Positions 16,072 through 25,861 of a DNA stretch of 64,000 nucleotides are shown here, piece after piece. A program made the translations under genes and the position numbers. The stretch covers positions 3,410,001-3,474,000 of the forward strand of contig NZ_CP059154.1 of NCBI RefSeq assembly GCF_013456555.2, written 5' to 3'. The DNA comes from Natrinema zhouii. GTDB lineage: Archaea > Halobacteriota > Halobacteria > Halobacteriales > Natrialbaceae. The notes under the pieces were generated by a model. That model was given only the letters and a program-made list of their open reading frames with translations. It searched no databases and had not been told where the DNA came from. The number at the start of each line of letters is the position of its first letter. Position 1 is the stretch's first letter.

Positions 16072-18825
16072 CTACTCGATATGGATCGCGGGTTTGCCCG
16101 GCCGCGCTTTGTCCGCCAGGTCGTCGCCGGCGGCCGCCCGACGAACGGTGACGGTCGCACCGAACTCGTCGGTGACGAGCCAGCTCGCGCGGTCGAGAAT
16201 CTCGAGTTCCCGATCCGCGGTCAACTGTCGTTCCGACTCCTGACCCCCTTCGCGACCGACCAGTCGACCGACGAACGAGCCGACGGTCTCGCGGTCGGCC
16301 CCGACGCCGTCGGCCGCGAGGATTCGGTCGACGATCGCGTCCGTGTCCGGGACCGCGTCGGGGTCGTCGGTCGCCGCCTCGTCGACCAGTTCGGCGGCCC
16401 GGTACTTCCACTCGCGAGCGCAGACCAGTTCGATCCGTTCGGGTTCGTCGATCGCGGCGACGTCGACGATGTCCCGGACATCCTCGAGCGTCCGCTCGAC
16501 GAGTCCCCGCTCGAGTCGGTAGGCGGACGTGTCGCTGGCGGGGTCGGGCCAGTCGGCCTCGACGACCAGTCCGTCGCCCCGGAGCTTGTTCCAGCACTCC
16601 TCGCCGAGGTGCGGCGCCATCGGCGCGATCACCGCGGCCAGCGTCAGCAGGCCGCGCCGGTAGACCTCGTCGTGTGGCCGATCGTACTCGCGGTAGCGCC
16701 GGAGGAGACGCGCCAGTTCCCGAATTTCGGTGGCGGCGCGGTGGAACCGGAACCGCTCGTACTCCTCGGTGACAGCGGCGATCGTCCGGTCGATCTCTCG
16801 GTCGACGTACTCGTCGTGGTCCCGGCGTTCGAGGCGGGTGTCGCTCTCCTCGACGAACTCGGTCGCCATCCGGTAGAGCGTCTGCTGGAGGTCGTAGGCA
16901 CCCCGGACGTTGTTGGCGGTCCACTCGAAGTCCTGCTCGGGGTGGGCCGCCGAGAGCACGAACAGCCGGGTCGTCTCCGCGCCGTACTCCTCGGGGGTGA
17001 CGACGTTCCCCTTCGAACTGGACATCTTCTCGCCGTCGTAGAGCACCGTCCCCTGGCTCTTGAGTTCTCGAATGGGCTCCCGTTCCTCGAGCAGGCCGAG
17101 ATCGGCGAGCGCTCGCGTGAAGAACCGAGTGTAGAGCAGGTGGAGGATCGCGTGCTCGTCGCCGCCGACGTAGACGTCGACGGGCATCCAGTCGGCCGCG
17201 AGGTCGGTGTCGAAGGGGGCGTCCGCGAGGTCCGGCGAGAGGAATCGCAGGAAGTACCACGAGGAGTCGACGAAGGTGTCCATCGTGTCCGTTTCGCGGC
17301 GCGCGGGGCCGCCGCAGTCGGGACACGTCGTCTCGTTCCACTCCTCGGCCGCGTCCAACGGATTCCCCGTGGTCCGGACGAACTCCGGGAGTTCGACGGG
17401 GAGGTCGTCGTCGGCGACGAGGACGTGCCCGCAGTCGTCGCAGTGGACGACCGGGATCGGCGTCCCCCAGTAGCGCTGCCGGGAGATCAGCCAGTCTCGC
17501 AGCCGGTAGGTGACGTCTTCCGCGAACGCGTCGTGATCAGTCACGAGCCGCTCGCGCGCCGTTTCGCTCTCGAGGCCGTCGTACTCGCCGCTCCCCTCGA
17601 GCGTCCCCTCGCCGGTGTAAGCTTCGCTTTCGACCTCGCTCTCGTCCGACCCGTCGTCGGGAGCGACTACGCGCTCGATCGGCAGGTCGTGCTCGAGTGC
17701 GAACGAGTGATCGCGCCCGTTGTGTCCGGGAACGCCCATCACGGCACCGGTTCCGACGTCCTCAAGGACGTAGCCAGCGACGTAGACCGGGAGTTCTTCC
17801 CCGGTGAGGGGGTGTACCGCGGTCGCATCCGTTTCGACCCCCGAAAAGCCGACTTCGTCGGGGTCCTGCTCGCGGACGGTCTCGACGTACTCATCGACAG
17901 CGTCGTCCGAGTCGGCCAGTTCCCGCGCTAGTTCGTGGCCGGGCGAGACGGCGAGGTAGGTCGCGCCGTAGACCGTCTCCGAGCGGGTGCTGAACACGTC
18001 GACGGTTCGGTCCCTGTCGCCATCGCCGTCGCTCCCATCCCCGCTGTAGTCGGACACTTCGAACGTGATCCGCGCCCCTTCCTGCCGGCCGATCCAGTTG
18101 CGCTGGATCTCGCGGACGCCGTCGGGCCATCCCTCGAGGTCCTCGAGCCCCTCGTGGAGTTCCTCGGCGTAGTCGGTGATCGTGAAGAACCACTGGTCGA
18201 GTTCGCGCCGCCCAACGGGGGTCTCGCAGCGCCAGCAAACGCGGGTCCCGTCGCTGCTCGCGGCTTCGCCGCTCCCCTGATCCGAGGACTCACTCTGTTC
18301 GTCCTCGCGCTCGGCCACCTGCGCGTCGGCCAGCACCGTCTCGCAGTCGGGACACCAGTTGACCGTCGCCGCCTCGTACTCGACGAGACCCGCCTCGTAG
18401 AGCCGCTTGAACAGCCACTGGTTCCACTGGTAGTAGTCGGGTTCGCAGGTAGTGATCTCGCGCGACCAGTCGTAGCCAAAGCCCATCGTCTCGAGCTCCT
18501 CGCGCATGCGCCGGATACACGCCTGCGTCCAGGACTCGGGATCGGTCTTTCGCTCGAACGCGGCGTTCTCGGCGGGGAGGCCGAACGCGTCCCAGCCCAT
18601 CGGGTGGAGCACGTCGTCGCCTCGCATCCGGCGGTAGCGCGAGTGGGCGTCCGTGATCGCGTAGTTGCGGATGTGACCCATGTGGAGCGTCCCCGACGTG
18701 TACGGAAACATGCCGAGGACGTAGGTCGGATCGTCGGCGTCGGAATCGAGCGCGTAGACGTCGTCGCGCTCCCAGACGTACTGCCAGAACTCCTGTACCT
18801 GCGCGTGATCGTAATGGCTCGTCAT
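16072..18825 (-). CDS. leuS: Leucyl-tRNA synthetase (bacterial-type core)
   Basis: 917-residue class Ia synthetase charging tRNA-Leu. The HIGH box is HMGH at residues 48-51 (PYTSGTLHMGHIRNY) and the KMSKS box is KMSSS from K600. Between them are the zinc-type cysteines (NWCPDCETV...CWRCETP), the CP1 editing domain (FSTRSETVYGATYLA), and WDAFGLPAENAA. These phrases are of bacterial LeuRS type, whereas the C-terminus (KARPGKPAIHIE) looks archaeal. A bacterial core with archaeal tRNA-binding tail is the arrangement described for haloarchaeal LeuRS. Acidic insertions (DSDADDP, REDEQSESSDQGSG, YSGDGSDGDGDR) reflect salt adaptation. No intein is present. Confidence 0.95.
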   Translation of the reverse strand: MTSHYDHAQVQEFWQYVWERDDVYALDSDADDPTYVLGMFPYTSGTLHMGHIRNYAITDAHSRYRRMRGDDVLHPMGWDAFGLPAENAAFERKTDPESWTQACIRRMREELETMGFGYDWSREITTCEPDYYQWNQWLFKRLYEAGLVEYEAATVNWCPDCETVLADAQVAEREDEQSESSDQGSGEAASSDGTRVCWRCETPVGRRELDQWFFTITDYAEELHEGLEDLEGWPDGVREIQRNWIGRQEGARITFEVSDYSGDGSDGDGDRDRTVDVFSTRSETVYGATYLAVSPGHELARELADSDDAVDEYVETVREQDPDEVGFSGVETDATAVHPLTGEELPVYVAGYVLEDVGTGAVMGVPGHNGRDHSFALEHDLPIERVVAPDDGSDESEVESEAYTGEGTLEGSGEYDGLESETARERLVTDHDAFAEDVTYRLRDWLISRQRYWGTPIPVVHCDDCGHVLVADDDLPVELPEFVRTTGNPLDAAEEWNETTCPDCGGPARRETDTMDTFVDSSWYFLRFLSPDLADAPFDTDLAADWMPVDVYVGGDEHAILHLLYTRFFTRALADLGLLEEREPIRELKSQGTVLYDGEKMSSSKGNVVTPEEYGAETTRLFVLSAAHPEQDFEWTANNVRGAYDLQQTLYRMATEFVEESDTRLERRDHDEYVDREIDRTIAAVTEEYERFRFHRAATEIRELARLLRRYREYDRPHDEVYRRGLLTLAAVIAPMAPHLGEECWNKLRGDGLVVEADWPDPASDTSAYRLERGLVERTLEDVRDIVDVAAIDEPERIELVCAREWKYRAAELVDEAATDDPDAVPDTDAIVDRILAADGVGADRETVGSFVGRLVGREGGQESERQLTADRELEILDRASWLVTDEFGATVTVRRAAAGDDLADKARPGKPAIHIE

Positions 18826-19059
18826 TATCGGAGAGATCCGTTGGCTTTCACTCGGTCGGCCGGCTATATCATTGTTCGGCCGCAGACGGCGGCCTCGTCG
18901 GGCATCGCGGCCACCGTCGGACCCGCCCGAGTGGTCCTCGGCCGACGCCGAGTCCGCTCGAGCAGAGCAGTGTCGTCCGTTCGGCCGGCAGGAATCCGGT
19001 GCCTGTAGAGCTGTGGGTTGGAATTAACAAAGCAGGTGGGTCCGGTATCGATCGGTTGA

Positions 19060-19731
19060 ATGTCAGGAAGCCGTGACGACTCCCCATCGGCCGTGGCGTT
19101 GCTCGCCACCATCGCAGTCGTCCTGCTCGTGTTCGGGGTGATCGCGATGCTTTTCGCCCCGGGCATGACGGCGGGCGACACGACCCCCTCGTCGCTCGAG
19201 TCCGACGACGTGTCGATCACCCAGTCCAACGAGACGACAGAGGAACGTACAAACGAGAGCGAATCCGAGACGACTACTGAAACGTCTACCGAGACAACAA
19301 CCGAGTCGACCACTGAAACGTCCACTGAGACGACTACCGAAACGTCTACCGAGACGACTACCGGGAACCAACCCGACGATACCGGTGACGACAGTCCGGC
19401 TGATGAGCCTGAAGACGATTCGTCGCCGACCGAGGACGATGTCCCAGGCGATTCCGATCTGCCGAGCGACGAGGAGTCGGCCGCCGACGACTCGTCCAAC
19501 GACGAACCCGATCTGTTCGAGCGGATATTCGGGGACGACGAATCGAACGACGAGGGCGACGAACCGGATGGCGAAGCGGATGAATCGGAGGACGAAGCCA
19601 CTGATGAAGGCGACCCCGGACCGCCTGAGAACGCCGGCCCGCCTGACGATGCGGGTCCATCGGATGACACCGACGATGGACCGTTCGAGGGCGATGGGCC
19701 GTTCGACGACGGCGGACCGTTCGATGACTGA
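19060..19731 (+). CDS. Membrane-anchored Thr/Asp/Glu-rich low-complexity protein
   Basis: 223 residues. One hydrophobic helix at about 11-32 (VALLATIAVVLLVFGVIAMLF) suggests a type IV-pilin-like or simple signal anchor. A Thr/Glu/Ser repeat region (about 65-105, TTETSTET units) resembles a heavily O-glycosylated stalk. The remainder is Asp/Glu/Pro/Gly-rich (EDDSSPTEDD, GPPENAGPPDDAG, DGPFDDGGPFDD). No folded domain is evident apart from a short FERIFGDDE. It is probably an extracellular or cell-surface stalk; function unknown. Confidence 0.65.
   Translation: MSGSRDDSPSAVALLATIAVVLLVFGVIAMLFAPGMTAGDTTPSSLESDDVSITQSNETTEERTNESESETTTETSTETTTESTTETSTETTTETSTETTTGNQPDDTGDDSPADEPEDDSSPTEDDVPGDSDLPSDEESAADDSSNDEPDLFERIFGDDESNDEGDEPDGEADESEDEATDEGDPGPPENAGPPDDAGPSDDTDDGPFEGDGPFDDGGPFDD
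19267..19363 (+). repeat. Degenerate 12/24-bp tandem repeat encoding TTETSTET
   Basis: Near-repeats of GAGACGACTACTGAAACGTC and its variants run head to tail and encode alternating Thr/Glu/Ser. Synonymous variation (ACG/ACC/ACT/ACA for Thr) shows the repeat is selected at protein level, not freshly duplicated. Confidence 0.8.
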
Positions 19732-19836
19732 ACTGTACGTCTATCCGCTCTTTCCCACTGGATTCGTCGCAACCCGTGACACTCCGCGTACTCGACTACC
19801 GGGACTTCCTTTACCGGTGTCGTGGTAGGCCGCGGC

Positions 19837-20811
19837 ATGCCCTCGACCGCCCTCGTGACCGGCTGTTCCACCGGCATCGGCTACGAAACGGCCCGCGCGC
19901 TACTGGCCGACGGCTGGCGCGTCTACGCGACTGCTCGAGACCGCGACCGGGACGGCCTCGAGAATCTGGCTAACCGCGGTGCCGAAATCGAAGCGATGGA
20001 CCTGACCGATCCCGAAGCGATCGAGCGCGTCGTTGATCGCATCCGCGACGAGGACGGCGGCGTCGACTGCCTCGTCAACAACGCGGGCTACGGTCAGTTC
20101 GGGCCGGTCGAAGACGTGCCGACGGGCCTGCTCGAGCGCCAGTTCGCGGTCCACTGTTTCGGCCCGCATCGATTGATACGAGCGGTCCTGCCGGGAATGC
20201 GCGAGCGGGGCCGCGGCCGGATCATCAACGTCACTAGCGCCGCGGATCGCCTCGCGCTGGCCGGAATCGGCGGCTACACTGCCTCGAAGTGGGCGCTTGC
20301 GAGTCTCAGCGACGCGCTTCGGCAGGAACTGGTCGGCTCGGACGTCGAAGTCGTCGTCGTCCAGCCCGGTATCGTCGCGACGCCGTTCTACGACAGCGCG
20401 CTGCGCGCGGTCAACGACGCGGCTGCGACGGCACGGTCACCGTCGCAGCCCGACGCCGACGCGGAGACAGCCGCGGCCGCACACCGGAACGTGAACGTCG
20501 TCAGACCGACGCAGTACACCGATCTCTACCGCGTCCTCCAGCGACTCCGCGCCGTCGAGGGCGGTGGTCCCCTGATCAACGAGCCCGACCGGGTCGCCGC
20601 GACGATTCTGGAGGCCGCGACCGTCCCGAACCCCGATACGCACTACCGCGTCGGCCCCGTCCCGCTCCTCGGATCGCTGTACGGCACGCTCGTTCCCGCC
20701 GCAGTTCGGGATCGGCTCACGCGCTTCGGGGTTCGACTGGCCGCGACCGAGCCCGTCCTGGACCTGCTCGAGCGACGCACGCCCGACGCCGATGCGGAGC
20801 GATATCCGTGA
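19837..20811 (+). CDS. Short-chain dehydrogenase/reductase (SDR)
   Basis: 325 residues with a classical SDR fold. The cofactor site is TGCSTGIG (about 8-15), then LVNNAGYGQFG (about 83). The catalytic Ser lies in INVTSAADR and the YxxxK pair in GGYTASKWALASL. Thr/Arg after strand 2 (YATARDRDRD) suggests NADP(H). The C-terminal about 100 residues (VPLLGSLYGTLVPAAVRDRL) resemble the lipid/sterol-type SDRs that interact with a membrane or hydrophobic substrate. The substrate is unknown. The start MPSTALVTG was preferred over a codon five residues upstream. Confidence 0.9.
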   Translation: MPSTALVTGCSTGIGYETARALLADGWRVYATARDRDRDGLENLANRGAEIEAMDLTDPEAIERVVDRIRDEDGGVDCLVNNAGYGQFGPVEDVPTGLLERQFAVHCFGPHRLIRAVLPGMRERGRGRIINVTSAADRLALAGIGGYTASKWALASLSDALRQELVGSDVEVVVVQPGIVATPFYDSALRAVNDAAATARSPSQPDADAETAAAAHRNVNVVRPTQYTDLYRVLQRLRAVEGGGPLINEPDRVAATILEAATVPNPDTHYRVGPVPLLGSLYGTLVPAAVRDRLTRFGVRLAATEPVLDLLERRTPDADAERYP

Positions 20812-20864
20812 CCGAACTGCCGACCAGAAGACGGAACTCAGCGGGTAGCACGCACTGGCAGCGA

Positions 20865-21320
20865 TCACGTCCCAGTCGCCGCCTGTCGCGAGAGCTCCCG
20901 ACCGCCGGCGTACGCGATGTACGCCGACAGCGCCGCGGCGACGAGTCCGGAGACGACGTTGTTCCAGAGTAGCCCGGCGTCCGCTATCTCGAGGCCGCTC
21001 AGCGCGAACTGCCCGCCGATCGCCCACTGGGAGACGGCGAGCCACAGCGCCAGCAGGGCGGCGAGCGACATCACGCCGATGCTGGTGGAGTGGCCGTTGG
21101 TGATCCGGTAGTAGTTGTATCCAGCGAGCAGGAAGATCGTGCCACCGATCAACAGATTGTTCCACAGCATGGACTCGGCCGTCTCGTAGACCAACGGCGA
21201 GACGGCCAGCCACAGCCCGATCAGGGAGACGAACCCGCTCAGCCACTTCTGGCCGGCCGGTTCACCCTGTCCGCGAGCGTGCGATTCGCCGGTCGGGTCG
21301 TCTGTCGCGGACTCGCTCAT
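20865..21320 (-). CDS. SPW-repeat membrane protein
   Basis: 151 residues with four membrane helices arranged as two copies of the SPW repeat (helix, S-P-L/Q-x near its end, W-N-N-x-x-x-G before the next helix): GLWLAVSPLVYE...LWNNLLIGGTIF and ALWLAVSQWAIG...LWNNVVSGLVAA. The first 30 residues are a polar tail. The function of SPW-repeat proteins is unknown. An in-frame ATG lies four codons upstream at 21332. Confidence 0.85.
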   Translation of the reverse strand: MSESATDDPTGESHARGQGEPAGQKWLSGFVSLIGLWLAVSPLVYETAESMLWNNLLIGGTIFLLAGYNYYRITNGHSTSIGVMSLAALLALWLAVSQWAIGGQFALSGLEIADAGLLWNNVVSGLVAAALSAYIAYAGGRELSRQAATGT

Positions 21321-21485
21321 AGCGTCCTTCACTGGTCTCGAGAGCGCTGAAAAAGCGCGCCGACTGTTCCAGTCCGTTCGGGAAAATCTGCAGGGAGACC
21401 GCTCGTCTCGAACTTCAGTAAGGGACTACGATCACGCTCCAAATCGCTGTTACGGGAAACCAATCAGTGACTGGCGACGAGCGAA

Positions 21486-21575
21486 GCTATCGGGCAAAAC
21501 GCAGCTGTCGGGGAAGACGTACCTATCGAGTGAGGTGCAGCCGCTGGGTGAGACGTATACACCGAGTAAGGCTGT
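21486..21575. repeat. Degenerate 18-bp tandem repeat, five units
   Basis: Five consecutive 18-base units start at 21486, 21504, 21522, 21540 and 21558. Most share C at position 2, G at 7 and 9, A at 12, G or A at 13, C at 15 and G at 16 (for example GCTGTCGGGGAAGACGTA). One frame reads hexapeptides (KLSGKT, QLSGKT, YLSSEV, QPLGET) but has no credible start and stops at a TGA near 21611, so coding is doubtful. The rest of 21321-21640 holds no gene. The array ends about 65 bases before the first possible start of the restriction-methylation gene. Confidence 0.6.
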
Positions 21576-21640
21576 ATTACTCTCTGATCTGGCGAGAAGT
21601 AAGGAGTTGTGAGTGGCCAGTGTAGCGTGACGAACCGACG

Positions 21641-24600
21641 GTGAGAAACCCGGTATCGGGGGAACAGCTATATGTCACGACTCGGATCACGCAAAGGAAA
21701 GCGGTGTCCCGGAACCGAGTCGGCGCTCCCACCGACTACTCTCGTCGGGAGGAGTGCTCCTACCGGACCAGCCACGACGTGTTCTCCAGCGCATACCTCG
21801 AGGATCGCCTCCCCGAAACGGACGCGTGGGAGGGGACCGACGAGGACGAACTCCGAGCGGCGTTCGATGAGATCAGTGCCTGCTGGGAGCGAGCGGGGGA
21901 AACAACCGCGAGTGAAAGCCGCTCCCGACTCGAGGAAACGTTCGTCCGACCCGTGTTTCGGACGCTTGGGATCCCGTTCGTGCGACGCGAGCGGACCGAT
22001 CGAACGCAACATCGTCCGGACTACGTCTTTTTCGAGTCCGACGACGTTTGCGACGCGTTCGACTGCACCGAAGCCGACGGAGACGGTGACAGCGACGGTA
22101 ACGGAGACGGAGACGAAGACGAAGATGCCGTCGCGATCGCCGACATCAGGCGCTGGGAGCGCGCGCTCGAGTCCCGCAGCAGCGGTGAGCACGAGCGCGA
22201 CGCCGGGACCCCGTGCTACCGGATCCACGCTGCCCTGCAGGAGACGGCGGCCGAGTGGGCGGTGCTCACGAACGGGCGGCAGTGGCGGCTCTACACCGCA
22301 CGGACGGGCTATCAACTGGACGCGTACTACGAGATCGATCTGCCGGCCGTACTCGAGACAGGGGATCTCGAGGCGTTCAAATACTTCTACCTGTTTTTCC
22401 GACACGACGCCTTTCTCGAAGACGCCGAAGGGAGCTGCGTTCTCGACAAGGTGTACGACCAGTCCGCCGAGTTCGCACAGGAAATGAGAGCGACACTCGA
22501 GGAGAACGCCGCCGACGCGCTCGAGATCCTCGCGCGCGGATTCCGCCGGTATCCCGAGAACGACCTCGGGGAGGACCACGCCGAAGCCGACTCCGACGAC
22601 GCTCTCAGCGAGGCGGATTTCGACCTGCTGTACGACGCCTCCCTCGTCGTTCTCGTTCGGCTCGTCGTCGCGTTCGCCGCGGAGAGTCGAGGTCGTCGGC
22701 GCACCGAACCGATCGACGAACATGGAGACGAGGCCAGCGACACCGAGCCGACTGAGCCGGAGCGCCTCCATTCGATCGCACGGGCCGTCACAGCCGAACT
22801 CGACTGCTCGGGGTCGGCTTACAGCGATCGGTCGGACGACCTCTGGTCGCGACTCGAGGATCTCGTTTTGCTGACTGGCCGTGAAAATCGATCCGGCGAG
22901 CGTACCGGCGCAGTCCCCTCCGTTCCCCTCTCCGGCGAGTGGCCGTCCCCGACTGGCCCTATGGGGGACGACAGCCGCGTCGCACGGTTCCTCGAGAAAC
23001 ATCGCGTCGGTGACGCGTCGCTTGCGACGGTTATCGACCTGCTGGCTCGACAGCCGGCTGACAGCGACGGGAGCACGTTCGTCGACTACTCGTCGCTCGA
23101 CGGTCGCCGCCTCGGCGACATCTACGAGGGACTGCTCGAGTATCGGCTCGCGATCGCCGACGAACCACTAACGCTCGCGGACGGCGAGTACGTTCCCGCA
23201 GCCGACGGCGACACCGTCGCGGTCGCGGCCGGCGAGGTGTATCTGACCGCGGACGGCAGCCAGCGGAAGGCGACGGGGTCGTACTACACCCCGGAGCACG
23301 TCGTCGAGCACATCGTCGAAGAGACGATCGGGCCGCTCCTCGAGGAGATTCGGACGGACCTCACCGACGCCGATACAGACTGCGAGAACGGGTTCGCCGA
23401 GCGCGTGTTCGAGCTCTCGATCCTCGACCCCGCGATGGGGACCGGTCACTTCCTGACGAGCGCGCTCGAGTACCTGACGCGGGAGATCGTCGCCGCCGAA
23501 GACGCGCGGGCGGCGCGAGCGGGCCTCGAGTCGGTCCCGCCGGACCGCGGCGTCGACGAGGTACGGCGGCAGGTCGCCCAGCGCTGTCTCTACGGCGTCG
23601 ACCGGGATCCGCTCGCGGTCGAGATAGCGACCGCATCGCTGCAACTCCGAACGCTGGCCGCCGATCGGTCGCCGGCAGATCTCGAGCACCACCTGCAGAC
23701 CGGCAACGCGCTCGTCGGGAGCGGCCTCGAGGCGCTCGCGGACTGTGCGTCGAAGGGGGATGGAGACAGCGGGGACAGTGTTGATAGTGGAGATGGCGGC
23801 AGCGACGCAACACTTCTCGACAGGGGTATCGCTCGAGGCGGGACGCTCGATGGCGGAGGGTGTCAGACGCAGCGGGAAGGGGACAGGCGGAGCGAACGGA
23901 GACGGCGACTCGCGGCGATGGCGAACGTTCACACCGCCCGTGAGTTCGGCCTCGAAGGAGTCCCCGACGACGCGCTCGAGCGGCTCGCCGCCGCGCTCGA
24001 GGCCGACGACGACTGGACGGATCTCGCGCGAACAGAGTGGTTCACTGCGGCGCAACAGCGCGCTACCGACGAGGGCTTCTTCCACTGGGATCTCGCGTTT
24101 CCGGAGCTCTACCGCGACGAGGACGGCGACCGGCTGGATGCCCCCGGATTCGATGCGGTGCTCGGCAACCCGCCCTGGGTCGCGACCGCCGGTCGCGGGA
24201 CCATCAGCGCGACTATCGATACAGCCCTTCGCTCCTATCTCGAGGACGCCTTCAGCGCGACCGAGAACCAGTTCGATCTCTACGTCGCGTTCTACGAACA
24301 GGCGATCCGACAGTCCCGGGACGGACGGGTCGGCATCGTCGTCCCCGATTCGATCCTCGCTCGCGAGGGGAACGAGCCGATCCGGGAGTACGTCTTGGCG
24401 AACACATCGCTCTCGGAGATCGTCCGGGTCGGCACCGCGTTCGACGGCGTCGAGAGCGGCGCGGTGATCCTCGTCAGTGGCGGCGACGGAACCGTTGTCC
24501 GCTGTGCCGATGCGACCGCGGACGCGGACCTCGCATCGCTCTCCGCCGACTCGGCTCGCGTGAATTCGATCCCCGCAAGCGTGTTCGAAGCAGCGGATGC

Positions 24601-25783
24601 GAGCCGATTTCTCATCTATCTCGATCGCGAGACGCGTTCGATCTGCTCGACCGTCGCGGCCCATCCGCCGCTGGGCGATGGCGTCTCGATCTCCCGCGGC
24701 GAGGAGATCAGCAAACGAGCCGACGTCCTTCGGGAGCGCTCGGGGCCGACGACGCGGCCGATCGCCCCCGGGAGCGCGGTGTGTCGATACGGGATCGATG
24801 CCGACGAGCGCCGCTTCGTCGAGTCGGTCGACCTCGAGAAAGCACCCTCCAATTACGAGAGCCCGAAGCTGATCGTCCGGCAGACGAGCGACTCGCTCGT
24901 CGGCACCTACGACGCCGACGATCTGGCCACGATCAAATCGGCCTACAACGTACACAGCGACGCCGAGTCACCGGCCGAGTTGAAACACTTCTTGGGCGCG
25001 TTGCACTCGTCGGCGCTCGCGTTCTACCACCACTATACGCACGCCGCGTACCGCGCTGTCTTCCCCCAGATCAACCAGTCGACGCTCGAGGGGCTTCCCG
25101 TCCCGATGGCCGACGGGCCCGACCGGGAACTCGTCGCAGCCGTCGAGAAACGGCTCGCGCTTACCGCCGAACGATCGGCGATCGATCTGTGCGTCCCCGC
25201 GTATTTCGGCTGCGATCCGAACGGGCCGTCTATCGGTGATCTCAGTGCCATTCAACGGGCGGACGGCGTCGCGGCGACGAAACTCGCGTCGACGACCGAG
25301 GAGTGGCCGAACCTGCGAATCGGCTCCGTCGATGTCGACTCAAGCGGTACTGTCGTCCACCTCTCGGCGACCGTTCGGTACAAACCCGATCCCGCCGCGG
25401 CCGTCGAGACCGATCGGTGGGGCTACGCGGAAACCGACCCGATCCCGGCCCTCGAACTCGTCGAGCCCGACGACGACCGCCGAGCGCTGGTCGACGCCTT
25501 CGTCCCCGCCGCTATCGAGGAGGGAGACGGCTTCGCCGGCTTCAGGCGGACCGCCGCGAAAACGATCTCACTACTGGACCGTCTCGAGGCGCTGACGCTG
25601 CCTCGTCTGAACGAGGTCGAAGACGAACTCCGACGGTTCCTCGAGACCCGTGATCGAGCCCGGGAGCTCGAGGAACTGATCGCCGCGACCGACCGGCGGA
25701 TCGACGACCGCGCGTGTTCGCTCTACGGACTGACCAAAGCGGAGCGTGAAACCGTACGTCGCGAATTCGGCGGCGAGTGGTAG
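21641..25783 (+). CDS. Eco57I/type IIG-like restriction enzyme and DNA methylase
   Basis: Up to 1,380 residues. An N-terminal nuclease-like region (about 95-225) has RPDY (Asp127) and later ADIRRW, where families usually show a D/E-x-K motif; Lys is replaced by Arg170. The N6-adenine methylase core follows: KATGSYYTPEHVVEHI (about 540), motif I DPAMGTGHF (596-604) and motif IV NPPW (843-846). A TaqI-like target-recognition region lies towards the C-terminus (YNVHSDAESPAELKHFLGAL; RAVFPQINQSTLEGLPVP). Asp/Gly-rich linkers sit at about 143-162 and 705-745. The start is uncertain: GTG at 21641, 21704 or 21779, with residue 47 onward resembling family N-termini. No partner restriction or specificity gene is adjacent, so it would be a single-polypeptide system. 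Confidence 0.88.
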   Translation: MRNPVSGEQLYVTTRITQRKAVSRNRVGAPTDYSRREECSYRTSHDVFSSAYLEDRLPETDAWEGTDEDELRAAFDEISACWERAGETTASESRSRLEETFVRPVFRTLGIPFVRRERTDRTQHRPDYVFFESDDVCDAFDCTEADGDGDSDGNGDGDEDEDAVAIADIRRWERALESRSSGEHERDAGTPCYRIHAALQETAAEWAVLTNGRQWRLYTARTGYQLDAYYEIDLPAVLETGDLEAFKYFYLFFRHDAFLEDAEGSCVLDKVYDQSAEFAQEMRATLEENAADALEILARGFRRYPENDLGEDHAEADSDDALSEADFDLLYDASLVVLVRLVVAFAAESRGRRRTEPIDEHGDEASDTEPTEPERLHSIARAVTAELDCSGSAYSDRSDDLWSRLEDLVLLTGRENRSGERTGAVPSVPLSGEWPSPTGPMGDDSRVARFLEKHRVGDASLATVIDLLARQPADSDGSTFVDYSSLDGRRLGDIYEGLLEYRLAIADEPLTLADGEYVPAADGDTVAVAAGEVYLTADGSQRKATGSYYTPEHVVEHIVEETIGPLLEEIRTDLTDADTDCENGFAERVFELSILDPAMGTGHFLTSALEYLTREIVAAEDARAARAGLESVPPDRGVDEVRRQVAQRCLYGVDRDPLAVEIATASLQLRTLAADRSPADLEHHLQTGNALVGSGLEALADCASKGDGDSGDSVDSGDGGSDATLLDRGIARGGTLDGGGCQTQREGDRRSERRRRLAAMANVHTAREFGLEGVPDDALERLAAALEADDDWTDLARTEWFTAAQQRATDEGFFHWDLAFPELYRDEDGDRLDAPGFDAVLGNPPWVATAGRGTISATIDTALRSYLEDAFSATENQFDLYVAFYEQAIRQSRDGRVGIVVPDSILAREGNEPIREYVLANTSLSEIVRVGTAFDGVESGAVILVSGGDGTVVRCADATADADLASLSADSARVNSIPASVFEAADASRFLIYLDRETRSICSTVAAHPPLGDGVSISRGEEISKRADVLRERSGPTTRPIAPGSAVCRYGIDADERRFVESVDLEKAPSNYESPKLIVRQTSDSLVGTYDADDLATIKSAYNVHSDAESPAELKHFLGALHSSALAFYHHYTHAAYRAVFPQINQSTLEGLPVPMADGPDRELVAAVEKRLALTAERSAIDLCVPAYFGCDPNGPSIGDLSAIQRADGVAATKLASTTEEWPNLRIGSVDVDSSGTVVHLSATVRYKPDPAAAVETDRWGYAETDPIPALELVEPDDDRRALVDAFVPAAIEEGDGFAGFRRTAAKTISLLDRLEALTLPRLNEVEDELRRFLETRDRARELEELIAATDRRIDDRACSLYGLTKAERETVRREFGGEW

Positions 25784-25861
25784 AGAGTGTCCGCGACAGC
25801 ACAGCAGTGTTCGGATGATCAGTGGCGATTCTCGAGCAGTCAGTAGCGGATCCTCGAGTGA

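Noticed and set aside
15937..17931. A 664-codon open frame on the plus strand opposite leuS
   Set aside because: It mirrors leuS in the complementary frame; its protein is Val/Arg/Asp-rich without motifs. High-GC genes routinely leave such open antisense frames.
18864..19877. A Ser-rich 337-codon minus-strand frame
   Set aside because: Complement of the Thr/Asp/Glu-rich gene 19060-19731; low-complexity Ser is the expected antisense reading.
23168..24955. A 595-codon open frame on the minus strand inside the restriction-methylation gene
   Set aside because: Antisense shadow of a gene with clear methylase motifs; its product has no recognisable domain.
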